A stretch of DNA of 64,000 nt, from the NCBI RefSeq assembly GCF_040676615.1, contig NZ_JBFAPI010000019.1, positions 66,352 to 130,351 on the forward strand, read 5' to 3'. Positions 52,445-59,015 of this stretch are shown here, piece after piece. The notes under the pieces are model-generated. The model was given only the letters and a program-made list of their open reading frames with translations. It was not told where the DNA came from and did not search any database. Position 1 is the stretch's first letter. The number at the start of each line of letters is the position of its first letter. Position numbers and translations under genes: made by a program. Source of the stretch: Asanoa sp040676615 (GTDB lineage: Bacteria > Actinomycetota > Actinomycetes > Mycobacteriales > Micromonosporaceae).

Positions 52445-53070
52445 CCGCGACCTGCCGCGGTCGCGGGAGCCAGCGGGGCGTTGCGCTGGCCGCGGCCGAG
52501 CGCCCACAGTGCGGCCGCCTGCGCGACGGCGGCGAGGTGGCCGATCTCGTGGATGGCGGCCGTCTGCGCGCCGACCACGTCGACGGCGCTGGTCACGGCG
52601 AGGCAGAGGGCAAGCACGAACGCGACGGGTACGAGCGCCCGGGCCCGCTCGGGACGCAGCGCGGCGAGGGCGAACCCGACCGCGAGCGCTATGTCGAAGC
52701 AGGCCATCTCGCGGGTGGCGTGTGCGCCGAGCGCGCCGTCGGGGCCGATCAGCACCTGGGCGGCGGAGATCAGTTGGGCGACCGCGAGCACACCGACGGC
52801 GATCCGCAGCACCTGGCGGCGGCCCTCCGGCTCACCGTCGCGGCGGCGCTGCTCGGCACCGACCGCGGCGAGCACCCGCACGGTGAGGTCGGGCGCCGGG
52901 ACCGGCGCGGGCGTGGCCCGGACGACCTGGTCGAGGCGCTGCGCGCGGGCCAGCCAGGCCTGACAGTCGACACAGGTGGCGGTATGCGCGTCGATCTCCG
53001 CCGCGGGGGTCGGCGGATCCTCCCCATCGAGTCGCGCCGACAGCGCGACCCGGACGTGCTCGCACATCAT
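52441..53070 (-). CDS. Zinc-finger anti-sigma factor, multi-helix membrane type
   Basis: 209 residues from ATG 53070. The start fits a leaderless transcript, as CGACTA ends 7 nt upstream. The zinc-finger motif is C3 and H4 in MMCEHVRVALSARLDG plus HTATCVDCQAW. About five to six helices follow (VLRIAVGVLAVAQLISAA, FDIALAVGFALAAL, VPVAFVLALCLAVTSAV). Anti-sigma factors of this type hold an ECF sigma factor at the membrane; the sigma gene diverges at 53192. It heads the copCD-ycnI operon. Confidence 0.85.
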   Translation of the reverse strand: MMCEHVRVALSARLDGEDPPTPAAEIDAHTATCVDCQAWLARAQRLDQVVRATPAPVPAPDLTVRVLAAVGAEQRRRDGEPEGRRQVLRIAVGVLAVAQLISAAQVLIGPDGALGAHATREMACFDIALAVGFALAALRPERARALVPVAFVLALCLAVTSAVDVVGAQTAAIHEIGHLAAVAQAAALWALGRGQRNAPLAPATAAGRG

Positions 53071-53077
53071 GGTCAGG

Positions 53078-53105
53078 TAGTCGTCGGCGGGCAGCGATTG
53101 GTTCC
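53078..53105 (-). promoter_or_regulatory. ECF-type promoter for the anti-sigma/copCD/ycnI operon
   Basis: On the minus strand GGAACC (53105-53100) is followed by 16 nt and CGACTA (53083-53078). CCTGACC (7 nt) then leads directly to the ATG at 53070. GGAACC is a classic ECF -35 element. The same boxes, spacing and distance to a start codon recur at 53818-53845 on the other strand. Confidence 0.75.
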
Positions 53106-53191
53106 CGGCAATCTCCCAGGTCCGGGTGGTGCTCGACACGGCGGACGCGGCGCGGCCGGTAAACCGGGCGAGGCGCGTACATTGGGTTGCC

Positions 53192-53779
53192 GTGATCCCC
53201 GCCCAGCGTGCGCCCCTCGCGGCCGAGGCCGCAGAGGTCGACGCCGCGACCCGCTGGGCCCTTCTGGCACGTGCCGGAGACCCCGTGGCGCAGGCCGCGT
53301 TCGTACGCGCGACCCAGGCCGAGGTCTGGCGCCTGGCCGCGGCGCTGGTCGATCCGGACGCCGCCGACGACGTGGCGCAAGAGACCTACCTGCGGGCATT
53401 CCGCGCGCTCCCCTCGTTCGAGGGACGTTCCAGCGCGCGCACCTGGCTCCTGGGCATCACCCGGCGCGCCTGTGCGGACCACCTGCGTTCCGTCGTACGC
53501 CGCCGGCGGCTCCGCTCGCGCCTGGAGGCGCACCCCGAGGCGGAGCGAACCGTGATGTCGGCCGCCGAGCCGGACCCGGCCCATCGCTTCGACAGCAACG
53601 AACTGCTCCGCCGGCTTCCCCCCGACCGGCGCAGCGCCTTTGTCCTCACCCAGCTCATCGGCCTCTCCTACACCGAGGCCGCGCTGGTGGAGGGTGTCCC
53701 GGTCGGCACGATCCGGTCACGGGTCGCGCGCGCCCGGGCGGAGCTCGTCGCGGTGCTCGACGAGGCGGGAGCCGGCTGA
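53192..53779 (+). CDS. ECF sigma factor (SigC-like)
   Basis: 195 residues from GTG 53192. TACATT at 53178-53183 ends 8 nt upstream, so the mRNA may be leaderless. Region 2 is AAFVRATQAEVWRLAAALVDPDAADDVAQETYLRAFRALPSFEG with RTWLLGITRRACADHLR; region 4 is LPPDRRSAFVLTQLIGLSYTEAALVEGVPVGTIRSRVARARAEL. It diverges from a zinc-finger anti-sigma gene and both flanking operons carry the same ECF promoter. M. tuberculosis SigC is linked to copper acquisition, which suits the copper genes here. Confidence 0.9.
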   Translation: MIPAQRAPLAAEAAEVDAATRWALLARAGDPVAQAAFVRATQAEVWRLAAALVDPDAADDVAQETYLRAFRALPSFEGRSSARTWLLGITRRACADHLRSVVRRRRLRSRLEAHPEAERTVMSAAEPDPAHRFDSNELLRRLPPDRRSAFVLTQLIGLSYTEAALVEGVPVGTIRSRVARARAELVAVLDEAGAG

Positions 53780-53804
53780 GCCCGCACGGCGAGAAACCTG
53801 GGAA

Positions 53805-53817
53805 AAAGCTGAGCTTT
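53805..53817. promoter_or_regulatory. Palindrome upstream of ECF promoter
   Basis: AAAGCT-g-AGCTTT is a perfect 13-bp palindrome ending immediately before the GGAACC box at 53818. It could bind a second regulator acting on the MauE/DsbA operon. No direct evidence beyond symmetry and position. Confidence 0.35.
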
Positions 53818-53845
53818 GGAACCTTTGCACGATACGGGGCGACTA
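53818..53845 (+). promoter_or_regulatory. ECF-type promoter for the MauE/DsbA operon
   Basis: GGAACC (53818-53823), a 16-nt spacer and CGACTA (53840-53845) repeat the promoter on the other side of the sigma gene. TATGAGC (7 nt) then leads to a GTG at 53853. An ATG at 53847 would lie upstream of the expected transcript start, so the promoter favours GTG 53853. Confidence 0.75.
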
Positions 53846-53852
53846 TATGAGC

Positions 53853-54347
53853 GTGACGACGTTGACCAACGGCGTGTCCTGGCCGGGCGTGCGGCCGTGG
53901 CTGGGCACCGTGGTGCGGCTCGGCCTCGCGGCCGTCTGGCTGTTCGCCGGCGCCGCCAAAGTGGGTGACCTGGCCGGCTCGGGGCGCGCGGTCAACGCGT
54001 ACCAGGTGATGCCCTTCGAGGTGGCCCAGGTCATCGGCGCCGCCCTGCCGTTCGTCGAGATCACCCTCGGCCTGCTGCTGCTGGTCGGCCTCGCGACCCG
54101 GGTGGTGGCCGCCCTGTCGTCGGCGCTGCTGCTGGTGTTCATCGCCGGCATCTCGTCGGCGTGGGCCCGCGGGCTGTCCATCGACTGCGGCTGTTTCGGC
54201 TCCGGGGGCCAGCTCGCCGCGGGCCAGAGTCCCAGTTACGCGCCCGAGATCGCGCGCGACATAGGTTTCCTGGTCCTCGCCGCATTCCTGGTGATCTGGC
54301 CGCGCACCAGGGTGTCCGTCGACAGGTGGCTGGAGAGCACGACATGA
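53853..54347 (+). CDS. MauE/DoxX-family membrane protein
   Basis: 164 residues from GTG 53853, chosen because the ECF promoter predicts a transcript beginning there; ATG 53847 adds two residues and is the other option. It has four membrane helices (TVVRLGLAAVWLFAGAAKVGD, AALPFVEITLGLLLLVGLAT, ALSSALLLVFIAGISSAWA, GFLVLAAFLVIWP) and the Cys motif IDCGCFGSGG in an outer loop. MauE proteins are thought to pass electrons or disulfides across the membrane. It is coupled to the DsbA-like gene by a 4-nt overlap. Confidence 0.87.
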   Translation: MTTLTNGVSWPGVRPWLGTVVRLGLAAVWLFAGAAKVGDLAGSGRAVNAYQVMPFEVAQVIGAALPFVEITLGLLLLVGLATRVVAALSSALLLVFIAGISSAWARGLSIDCGCFGSGGQLAAGQSPSYAPEIARDIGFLVLAAFLVIWPRTRVSVDRWLESTT

Positions 54348-55057
54348 GCAAGCGCCGCGATAGCAAGAGCGCAGCCAAGCTGGTCCAGAAGCAGCTCGCC
54401 GCGGAACGCCGCCGCAAGCGCACCATGTGGACCTCGATCGCCGCGGTCGCCGTCCTGGTGATCGCCGGCCTGATCGGTTGGGGGGTCTGGCAGAGCCAGC
54501 GCTCCGATGCCGGCCCGCTGGTCGCACCGGCCACGGCGACCACCACCACGGGGCCCACCGTCGGCAACGGCCCGGTGCAGATCCAGCTCTACGAAGACTT
54601 CATCTGCCCGCACTGCAAGGACTTCGAGAACACCAGCGGCTCGGCGATCAACGAGCTGGTCAGCGACGGCAAGGCCAAGGTCACCTACAACACGGTGGCC
54701 TTCCTCGACCCGGCGTCGACCACTCAATATTCGACCCGGTCGGCCGCGGCCGGGGGGTGCGCCGCCGACGGCGGGAAGTTCAAGGAGTTCCACGACGCGC
54801 TCTACGCCCAGCAGCCCGCCGAGGGCAGCGCCGGCCTGTCGAACAGCCAGTTGATCTCGATCGGCGCGAGCGTGGGCCTCAACGAGAACAGCTTCGGGCA
54901 GTGTGTCAACTCGGGTAAGTACAAGCCCTGGGTCGCCTCGGTGACCGACGCGGCCAGCAAGGCCGGTGTCACCGGCACGCCGACGGTCGCCGTCAACGGC
55001 CAGGTGATCGCCAACCCGACGCCGGACGCGATCGTCGCGGCCGTGAACGCGGCCTAA
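54344..55057 (+). CDS. DsbA-like thioredoxin-fold membrane-anchored protein
   Basis: 237 residues. A basic, helical cytoplasmic start (SKRRDSKSAAKLVQKQLAAERRRKR) precedes one helix near 30-48. The outer thioredoxin-like domain has the catalytic CPHC pair Cys88-Cys91 (YEDFICPHC) and the cis-Pro in VTGTPTVAVNG. It makes or exchanges disulfides in exported proteins. MauE-like proteins often pair with such oxidoreductases, which fits the 4-nt overlap. Both lie under the ECF promoter. Confidence 0.92.
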   Translation: MSKRRDSKSAAKLVQKQLAAERRRKRTMWTSIAAVAVLVIAGLIGWGVWQSQRSDAGPLVAPATATTTTGPTVGNGPVQIQLYEDFICPHCKDFENTSGSAINELVSDGKAKVTYNTVAFLDPASTTQYSTRSAAAGGCAADGGKFKEFHDALYAQQPAEGSAGLSNSQLISIGASVGLNENSFGQCVNSGKYKPWVASVTDAASKAGVTGTPTVAVNGQVIANPTPDAIVAAVNAA

Positions 55058-55058
55058 T

Positions 55059-56219
55059 ATGCGGCTGCTTCTGGCCGGCGCCGGTGCCGCTCTGGCGGTG
55101 CTGGTGCTGGCCACGCCGGCCTGGGCACACGGCGCGGACGCGCCGGACGGCACCGACTACCGCACCTCGGTCACCGCGGTGACCCCGCCGGCCGAGGGGC
55201 TGCGGGTCCGCGCGGTCGAGGCGGGTGCGCGGTTGGAACTGACCAACCACACGGGTAACACGGTCGAGGTGCTCGGCTACGACAACGAGCCCTACCTGGA
55301 GGTACGGCCGGACGGGGTGTTCGAGAACGTCCACTCGCCGGCGGTCTACCTCAACGCGACGCTGAGCGGATCGGCGACGTTGCCGCCCGCCGCCGACCCG
55401 ACCCTGCCACCGCAGTGGCGGCGGGCGTCGACGGTGCCGGTGGTGCGGTGGCATGACCACCGGTCGCACTGGATGCTGTCGACGCCGCCGCCCTCGGTGG
55501 CCGCTTCGCCGACGCGGGAGCAGCGGATCCGGGACTGGGTCGTGCCGCTGCGGGTCGACGGGGTTTCCTCGATGGAGGTCCGCGGGACGCTCGACTGGGT
55601 GCCGCCGCCGGCCGCCGCGGTGTGGTGGGTCTGGATCGTGGTGGCCGGTCTGGGGGTGGCGTTCCTGGGTCTGGTCGGGCGGTTGGGCGGCCTTTTGAGA
55701 TCGCTCTCGGTCTCGTCGCGTGGTGGCGCGGGCCTACCCGCTCGCTGGGTGCTGCCGGTGCTGGCTTTCGTGGCTGTCGTGGCCGGCGTGGCCGCCGTGG
55801 TCTACGCGGTGGGCCGCGAGGTCGACGCCGGCAACGACGGCTTCGGCGCCCTGGTCAGCGGCCTGTTCGCAGGTCAGATCTGGCCGGTGCTGACCGGCCT
55901 GGCCGCGATCGCGGCAGCGCTGCACGCGCTGTTCCGCCGCCCGGCCGCCGACTTCGCGCTGGCCCTGGCCGGCGTCTGCGTGGCGATCTTCGCGGGGGTC
56001 AGCAACGCGTCCGCGTTCGGCACCGGGATCGTCCCGTTCGCCTGGTCGCCCACGCTGGGCCGGTTGCTGGTCGCGGTGGCGATCGCCGCCGGCGCCGGCG
56101 TCACCGGCGCGGCCGCACTGCGCATGCGCGCGACGGCCGGGCGACCGCCGCTGCCGGGTGCCCGCCGCCCCGTGGATGACGAGCCGACCGGGAGCCCGGC
56201 GGTAGAGTCGGGCGCATGA
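55059..56219 (+). CDS. Membrane protein with His-rich outer motif (copper-associated by context)
   Basis: 386 residues. A signal peptide ends at PAWA, leaving His at the mature N-terminus (HGADAPDG), as in CopC and YcnI. The outer domain carries VVRWHDHRSHWM near 129-140 with four His residues. Four to five helices follow, including WWVWIVVAGLGVAFLGLVG and WVLPVLAFVAVVAGVAAVVYAV. I do not recognise the family. Context and the mature N-terminal His suggest copper binding. It overlaps bcp by 4 nt. Confidence 0.75.
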   Translation: MRLLLAGAGAALAVLVLATPAWAHGADAPDGTDYRTSVTAVTPPAEGLRVRAVEAGARLELTNHTGNTVEVLGYDNEPYLEVRPDGVFENVHSPAVYLNATLSGSATLPPAADPTLPPQWRRASTVPVVRWHDHRSHWMLSTPPPSVAASPTREQRIRDWVVPLRVDGVSSMEVRGTLDWVPPPAAAVWWVWIVVAGLGVAFLGLVGRLGGLLRSLSVSSRGGAGLPARWVLPVLAFVAVVAGVAAVVYAVGREVDAGNDGFGALVSGLFAGQIWPVLTGLAAIAAALHALFRRPAADFALALAGVCVAIFAGVSNASAFGTGIVPFAWSPTLGRLLVAVAIAAGAGVTGAAALRMRATAGRPPLPGARRPVDDEPTGSPAVESGA

Positions 56220-56686
56220 CCGAACGCCTGGGCCCCGGCGACGAGGCACCGAACTTCTCCCTGCCCACCGACACCGGCGACACGCTCACCCTGGCCGACC
56301 TGCGCGGTCAGAAGGTCGTCCTCTACGCCTACCCGGCGGCGATGACTCCCGGTTGCACCAAGCAGGCCTGCGACTTCCGCGACTCGCTGGCCTCGCTGCA
56401 GGCGGCCGGCTACCAGGTGGTCGGCATCTCCCCCGACAAGCCGGCGAAACTCGCCAAGTTCCGCGAACACGACGCCCTCACCTTCCCGCTGGTGTCCGAC
56501 GAGGACAAGAAGGTGCTGACGGCGTACGGCGCCTGGGGCGAGAAGCAGTCCTACGGCCGCACCATCACCGGCGTGATCCGCTCGACCTTCGTGATCGACG
56601 AGAAGGGCCGCATCGAACGCGCCATGTACAACGTCAAGGCCACCGGCCACGTCGCCAAGCTCCGCCGCGACCTGGGCCTCGACTAG
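56216..56686 (+). CDS. bcp: Thioredoxin-dependent peroxiredoxin, Bcp type
   Basis: 156 residues, the usual Bcp length. The peroxidatic Cys47 and resolving Cys52 are in YPAAMTPGCTKQACDFRD, five residues apart as in Bcp enzymes. The usual Lys of YPKA is Ala. It reduces hydroperoxides with thioredoxin. Its overlap with the preceding membrane-protein gene puts it at the end of the ECF-driven envelope redox operon. Confidence 0.93.
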   Translation: MTERLGPGDEAPNFSLPTDTGDTLTLADLRGQKVVLYAYPAAMTPGCTKQACDFRDSLASLQAAGYQVVGISPDKPAKLAKFREHDALTFPLVSDEDKKVLTAYGAWGEKQSYGRTITGVIRSTFVIDEKGRIERAMYNVKATGHVAKLRRDLGLD

Positions 56687-56740
56687 CCGGCCAGCTGCTC
56701 GTACGCCAGAATGTCGAAGGCCGCGCGCTCCCGCGCGCCC

Positions 56741-56815
56741 GGGGTCGTAGCCCAATTGGCAGGAGGCAAACGGTTTAGGTCCGTTTCAGTGCGGGTTCGA
56801 GTCCCGCCGACCCCA
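56741..56815 (+). tRNA. tRNA with anticodon UAG and short variable arm (Leu codon reader, atypical)
   Basis: The acceptor stem GGGGTCG pairs perfectly with CGACCCC, the discriminator is A, the anticodon stem is AACGG/CCGTT with loop TTTAGGT (anticodon UAG), and the T arm is GCGGG-TTCGAGT-CCCGC. The D arm is GCC...GGC with an enlarged loop. UAG reads CUA and possibly other CUN leucine codons. The variable region is only 5 nt, whereas tRNA-Leu normally has a long arm. Charging identity is therefore uncertain. CCA is not encoded. Confidence 0.8.
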
Positions 56816-56872
56816 CGAATGGCTGCCTGGATCCTGTCCGCCGACGCGGACATGATCCAGGCAGCCATTCGT
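56816..56872. repeat. Long hairpin directly after the tRNA
   Basis: CGAATGGCTGCCTGGATC and GATCCAGGCAGCCATTCG are perfect complements (19 bp if the tRNA's last base is counted), enclosing a C/T mismatch, TGTCCGC/GCGGACA and a CGAC loop. No U-tract follows, so it is not a standard terminator. A smaller 8-bp hairpin follows at 56882-56900. Confidence 0.85.
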
Positions 56873-56881
56873 CATTCCGAT

Positions 56882-56900
56882 TCCGGGGGCGACCCCCGGA
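56882..56900. repeat. GC hairpin
   Basis: TCCGGGGG-CGA-CCCCCGGA is a perfect 8-bp stem with a 3-nt loop. It lies 10 nt after the long hairpin downstream of the tRNA. Its role is unknown. Confidence 0.7.
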
Positions 56901-57189
56901 GACCCCACGGTGTGGTGGGCGCGGTTCGCGGTATGGGCGCGGGGTCCGACCCGACGTGGCCGTTGGGACGGATCTCGGCCGCCGGCCTTCGGCCTTGCAC
57001 GGACGTCAAAGCAGAGGACTCACGATCTCTCGGCCGCGGGTTCGGGCGCCGTCGGGCCCACCCCAGAACGTGGCCTGGCTGTCTGCTGCTCGGTTCGTAC
57101 GGTCGGCCAGCACATGGCGCTCGGGCCAGGACCAGCCCGTCGCCGCGCAGCGCGGCCGTGTGGTCGTGACGGTCACGCCGGCCAGCAGC
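56901..57189. other. Gap without a recognised gene
   Basis: No open frame here shows a domain or codon pattern I recognise. Around 57010-57075 CGCGGGTTCG followed by GGGCCCACC resembles a decayed tRNA T-arm and acceptor end, but no full cloverleaf can be drawn. The region looks like degraded sequence between the tRNA and the broken regulator gene. Confidence 0.5.
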
Positions 57190-57310
57190 GGCCGGGTGGC
57201 ACTGGCCCATCCCGGCGCACGGAGCACGATCAGGCTGTGTACCAACTCCGCCAGCGGAGAGAAGCCGAACCGGATCCGCGCGACGTCGTCCGGAGCTCCA
57301 TTCGATCATG
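57190..57310 (-). pseudogene. N-terminal remnant of an ArsR-like (DUF5937-type) regulator
   Basis: On the minus strand one frame reads DDVARIRFGFSPLAELVHSLIVLRAPG, which matches the opening helix region of actinobacterial winged-helix regulators of the DUF5937 type. It lacks a start codon in frame (a TGA precedes it) and the similarity stops after ~30 residues. Its position, divergent from a hydrolase gene with an inverted repeat between, is the usual layout for such a pair. It is probably a decayed gene. Confidence 0.4.
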
Positions 57311-57315
57311 TGCCA

Positions 57316-57337
57316 CCTTTTAGTTATTTCTAAAAGG
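57316..57337. promoter_or_regulatory. AT-rich inverted repeat between the decayed regulator and hydrolase
   Basis: CCTTTTAG-ttattt-CTAAAAGG is a perfect 8+6+8 inverted repeat, striking in this GC-rich DNA. It lies between the regulator remnant and the hydrolase start at 57375. It is a likely operator of the former divergent pair; a terminator is the alternative. Confidence 0.55.
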
Positions 57338-57374
57338 CATGCCCTTCCCCTGGGCCATGTCGAAAGCTCGAGTC

Positions 57375-57949
57375 ATGACGGACACGGTGATATCGAGGGA
57401 CGGAACTCCGATTGCCTACGATCGGCTGGGCAGCGGCCCCGCGGTGATCGTGATCGGCGGGATGACCGGCCGCACCGAGACCAGACCACTCGCAGACGAG
57501 CGAGCGTGGCTGGCGTACCGGGCAACACTGGACGCGCTACTGGCCGCGGGCCGCCGCGGCGACGCGTTCGCCCACTTCATGCGCACGCGGGCACGCCCGA
57601 AGACGACATCGACGCGGCAAAGCACTCACCCATATGGCCCCAGCTGGAAGCCGTCGCTCACGTCCTGCCATCCGGCGCCGCCTGCCTGGGTGACGGCCGA
57701 CCACCGACCGACCGGCTCGCGAAGATCGCCGTACCCACCCTCGTCACCACCGGCACCGTCATCGATCCGCACATGAGCCGACTGCCCGCTGACGTCTTCG
57801 ACCGTGCCGCCGACGCCATCGTCGCTGCCGTTCCGGGCGCCGAGCGGGCCTCCATCAAAGGCCAGAGCCACATGCTCGACCCGGCAGCGCTCGCCCCCGT
57901 GCTCGAACGGTTCTTCACCCACGAGCACCCGAACGCCAGCGTGGCCTGA
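57375..57949 (+). pseudogene. Alpha/beta hydrolase pseudogene (internal deletion and frameshift)
   Basis: The start reads MTDTVISRDGTPIAYDRLGSGPAVIVIGGMTGRT, a typical alpha/beta hydrolase N-terminus. Near 57500 it jumps to AWLAYRATLDALLAAGRRGDAFAHFMR, so about 80 residues with the nucleophile-elbow Ser are missing. Near 57592 a frameshift moves the homology to another frame (GTPEDDIDAAKHSPIWPQLEAVAHVL ... IAVPTLVTTG ... GQSHMLDP ... ERFF), which runs to the TGA at 57949. Loss of the catalytic Ser and the frameshift mark it as non-functional. Confidence 0.8.
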
Positions 57950-57977
57950 GCGCGCCGCTCAACGCGAGAGGAATCCC

Positions 57978-58412
57978 ATGTCGACGGAAGAAGAAGCAAC
58001 CAACAAGGAGACGTTCAAGCGCTTTCAGAACGTCACCAACACCCACGATCCGGAGCTCATCTCCCGAACCTTCGATGAGATCGTCAAGCCGGATGTCCGG
58101 ATCAGAACACCGCTCCCGGTGAAATCCAGCGGCGCCGAAGCACTCAAAGAGGTGTTCAGAATGTTGCACCAGGTCTTCCCCGACCTCGCAGTCACGGTCG
58201 AGGATCTGGTCGCGGAAGGAGACAAGGTCGCCGGGAGAAACTCGGTCACCGGAACCCATCAGGGCGAATACATGGGCGTCGCTCCAACAGGCAGAACGAT
58301 CGCGTACAACGAGATCTTCATCTTCCGCTTCGAAGGCGGCCGGATCGCGGAGACGTGGGGAGTCGTCGACGTCTTCGCCCAGCTGAAGCAGCTCGGCGTG
58401 GCACCGGCATGA
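57978..58412 (+). CDS. SnoaL-like polyketide-cyclase/ester cyclase family protein
   Basis: 144 residues from ATG 57978, with AGAGGA upstream. The SnoaL/NTF2 pattern is clear: ETFKRFQNVTNTHDPELISRTFDEIVKPDVRIRTPLP, VFPDLAVTVEDLVAEGDKVAGRNSVTGTHQGEYMGVAPTGRTIAYNEIFIFRFEGGRIAETWGVVD. Members are small cyclases, isomerases or binding proteins; the function here is unknown. It follows the hydrolase pseudogene by 28 nt. Confidence 0.85.
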   Translation: MSTEEEATNKETFKRFQNVTNTHDPELISRTFDEIVKPDVRIRTPLPVKSSGAEALKEVFRMLHQVFPDLAVTVEDLVAEGDKVAGRNSVTGTHQGEYMGVAPTGRTIAYNEIFIFRFEGGRIAETWGVVDVFAQLKQLGVAPA

Positions 58413-58481
58413 AGGCAAGCCGGCCCAGGGGCGCGTCTCTGCCTGGGTGAAGTTTTACCGACCTGACGGCGGCAGAAAGGG

Positions 58482-58934
58482 TTATGACGGCGGTTCCGCC
58501 GGGGAGACGATGCGGGTCAGCAGCTCGACGAGTTGGTCGCGCTCGTTCGATGTGAGCGCGGCGGTCAGTTCGTCGTTGGCTTCGTCACCCAGCTTCTCGG
58601 TGCGGCGCAGGCGTCGACTCCCGGCGGTCGTGATGGATATGGCGTTCTTGCGTCGGTCGGCGGGGTCGGGCGTGCGGGCGATCAAGCCCTCCTGGTGCAG
58701 GTCGTTGATGATCGCGACCATGTCCTTGGGATCGACACGGAGGCCTCGGCCGAGATCCGCCTGAGAGACCGGCCCGAGCTCGGCGACGGCGGATAGCACC
58801 GCATGGTGCATCATGCGCATGCCTTCGCGAGCCAGCGCCTCTGCCACCAGTCGATGACCGCGGGCCGCGGCGCGACCGAGAAGCCAACTCGGGAGAGCGC
58901 GGATGCGGGCAGGAGCGTACGGGCCGTCGGCCAT
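58482..58934 (-). CDS. MarR-family transcriptional regulator
   Basis: 150 residues. The winged helix is MRMMHHAVLSAVAELGPVSQADLGRGLRVDPKDMVAIINDLHQEGLIARTPDPADRRKNAISITTAGSRRL, standard for MarR. TAGCCT (58946-58941) lies 6 nt before the ATG, so the transcript is probably leaderless. Two TTGGG-N4-CCCAA palindromes lie between it and the divergent oxidoreductase gene. It probably represses itself and that gene. Confidence 0.92.
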   Translation of the reverse strand: MADGPYAPARIRALPSWLLGRAAARGHRLVAEALAREGMRMMHHAVLSAVAELGPVSQADLGRGLRVDPKDMVAIINDLHQEGLIARTPDPADRRKNAISITTAGSRRLRRTEKLGDEANDELTAALTSNERDQLVELLTRIVSPAEPPS

Positions 58935-58956
58935 ACCGTAAGGCTATCGGAAACCA

Positions 58957-58970
58957 TTGGGACTACCCAA
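58957..58970. promoter_or_regulatory. MarR operator 1
   Basis: TTGGG-acta-CCCAA is a perfect inverted repeat. It covers the likely -35 box of the oxidoreductase promoter (TTGGGA, 18-bp spacer, TATCGT at 58981-58986) and sits upstream of the marR -10 box. Confidence 0.7.
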
Positions 58971-58983
58971 CAGCTTCCGCTAT

Positions 58984-59001
58984 CGTTGGGTCTTCCCAAC
59001 G
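58984..59001. promoter_or_regulatory. MarR operator 2
   Basis: CGTTGGG-tctt-CCCAACG is a perfect 7+4+7 inverted repeat with the same TTGGG-N4-CCCAA core as operator 1, 29 bp away centre to centre. It overlaps the -10/start region of the oxidoreductase promoter, where MarR binding would repress. Confidence 0.75.
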
Positions 59002-59015
59002 ACCTGGAGGTAGCC

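Noticed and set aside
57006..57245. 79-codon minus-strand frame containing GARTRGRE
   Set aside because: That string is typical of translated tRNA-like sequence. I found a partial T-arm-like stretch near 57040 but no full tRNA, and the upstream part belongs to the decayed regulator.
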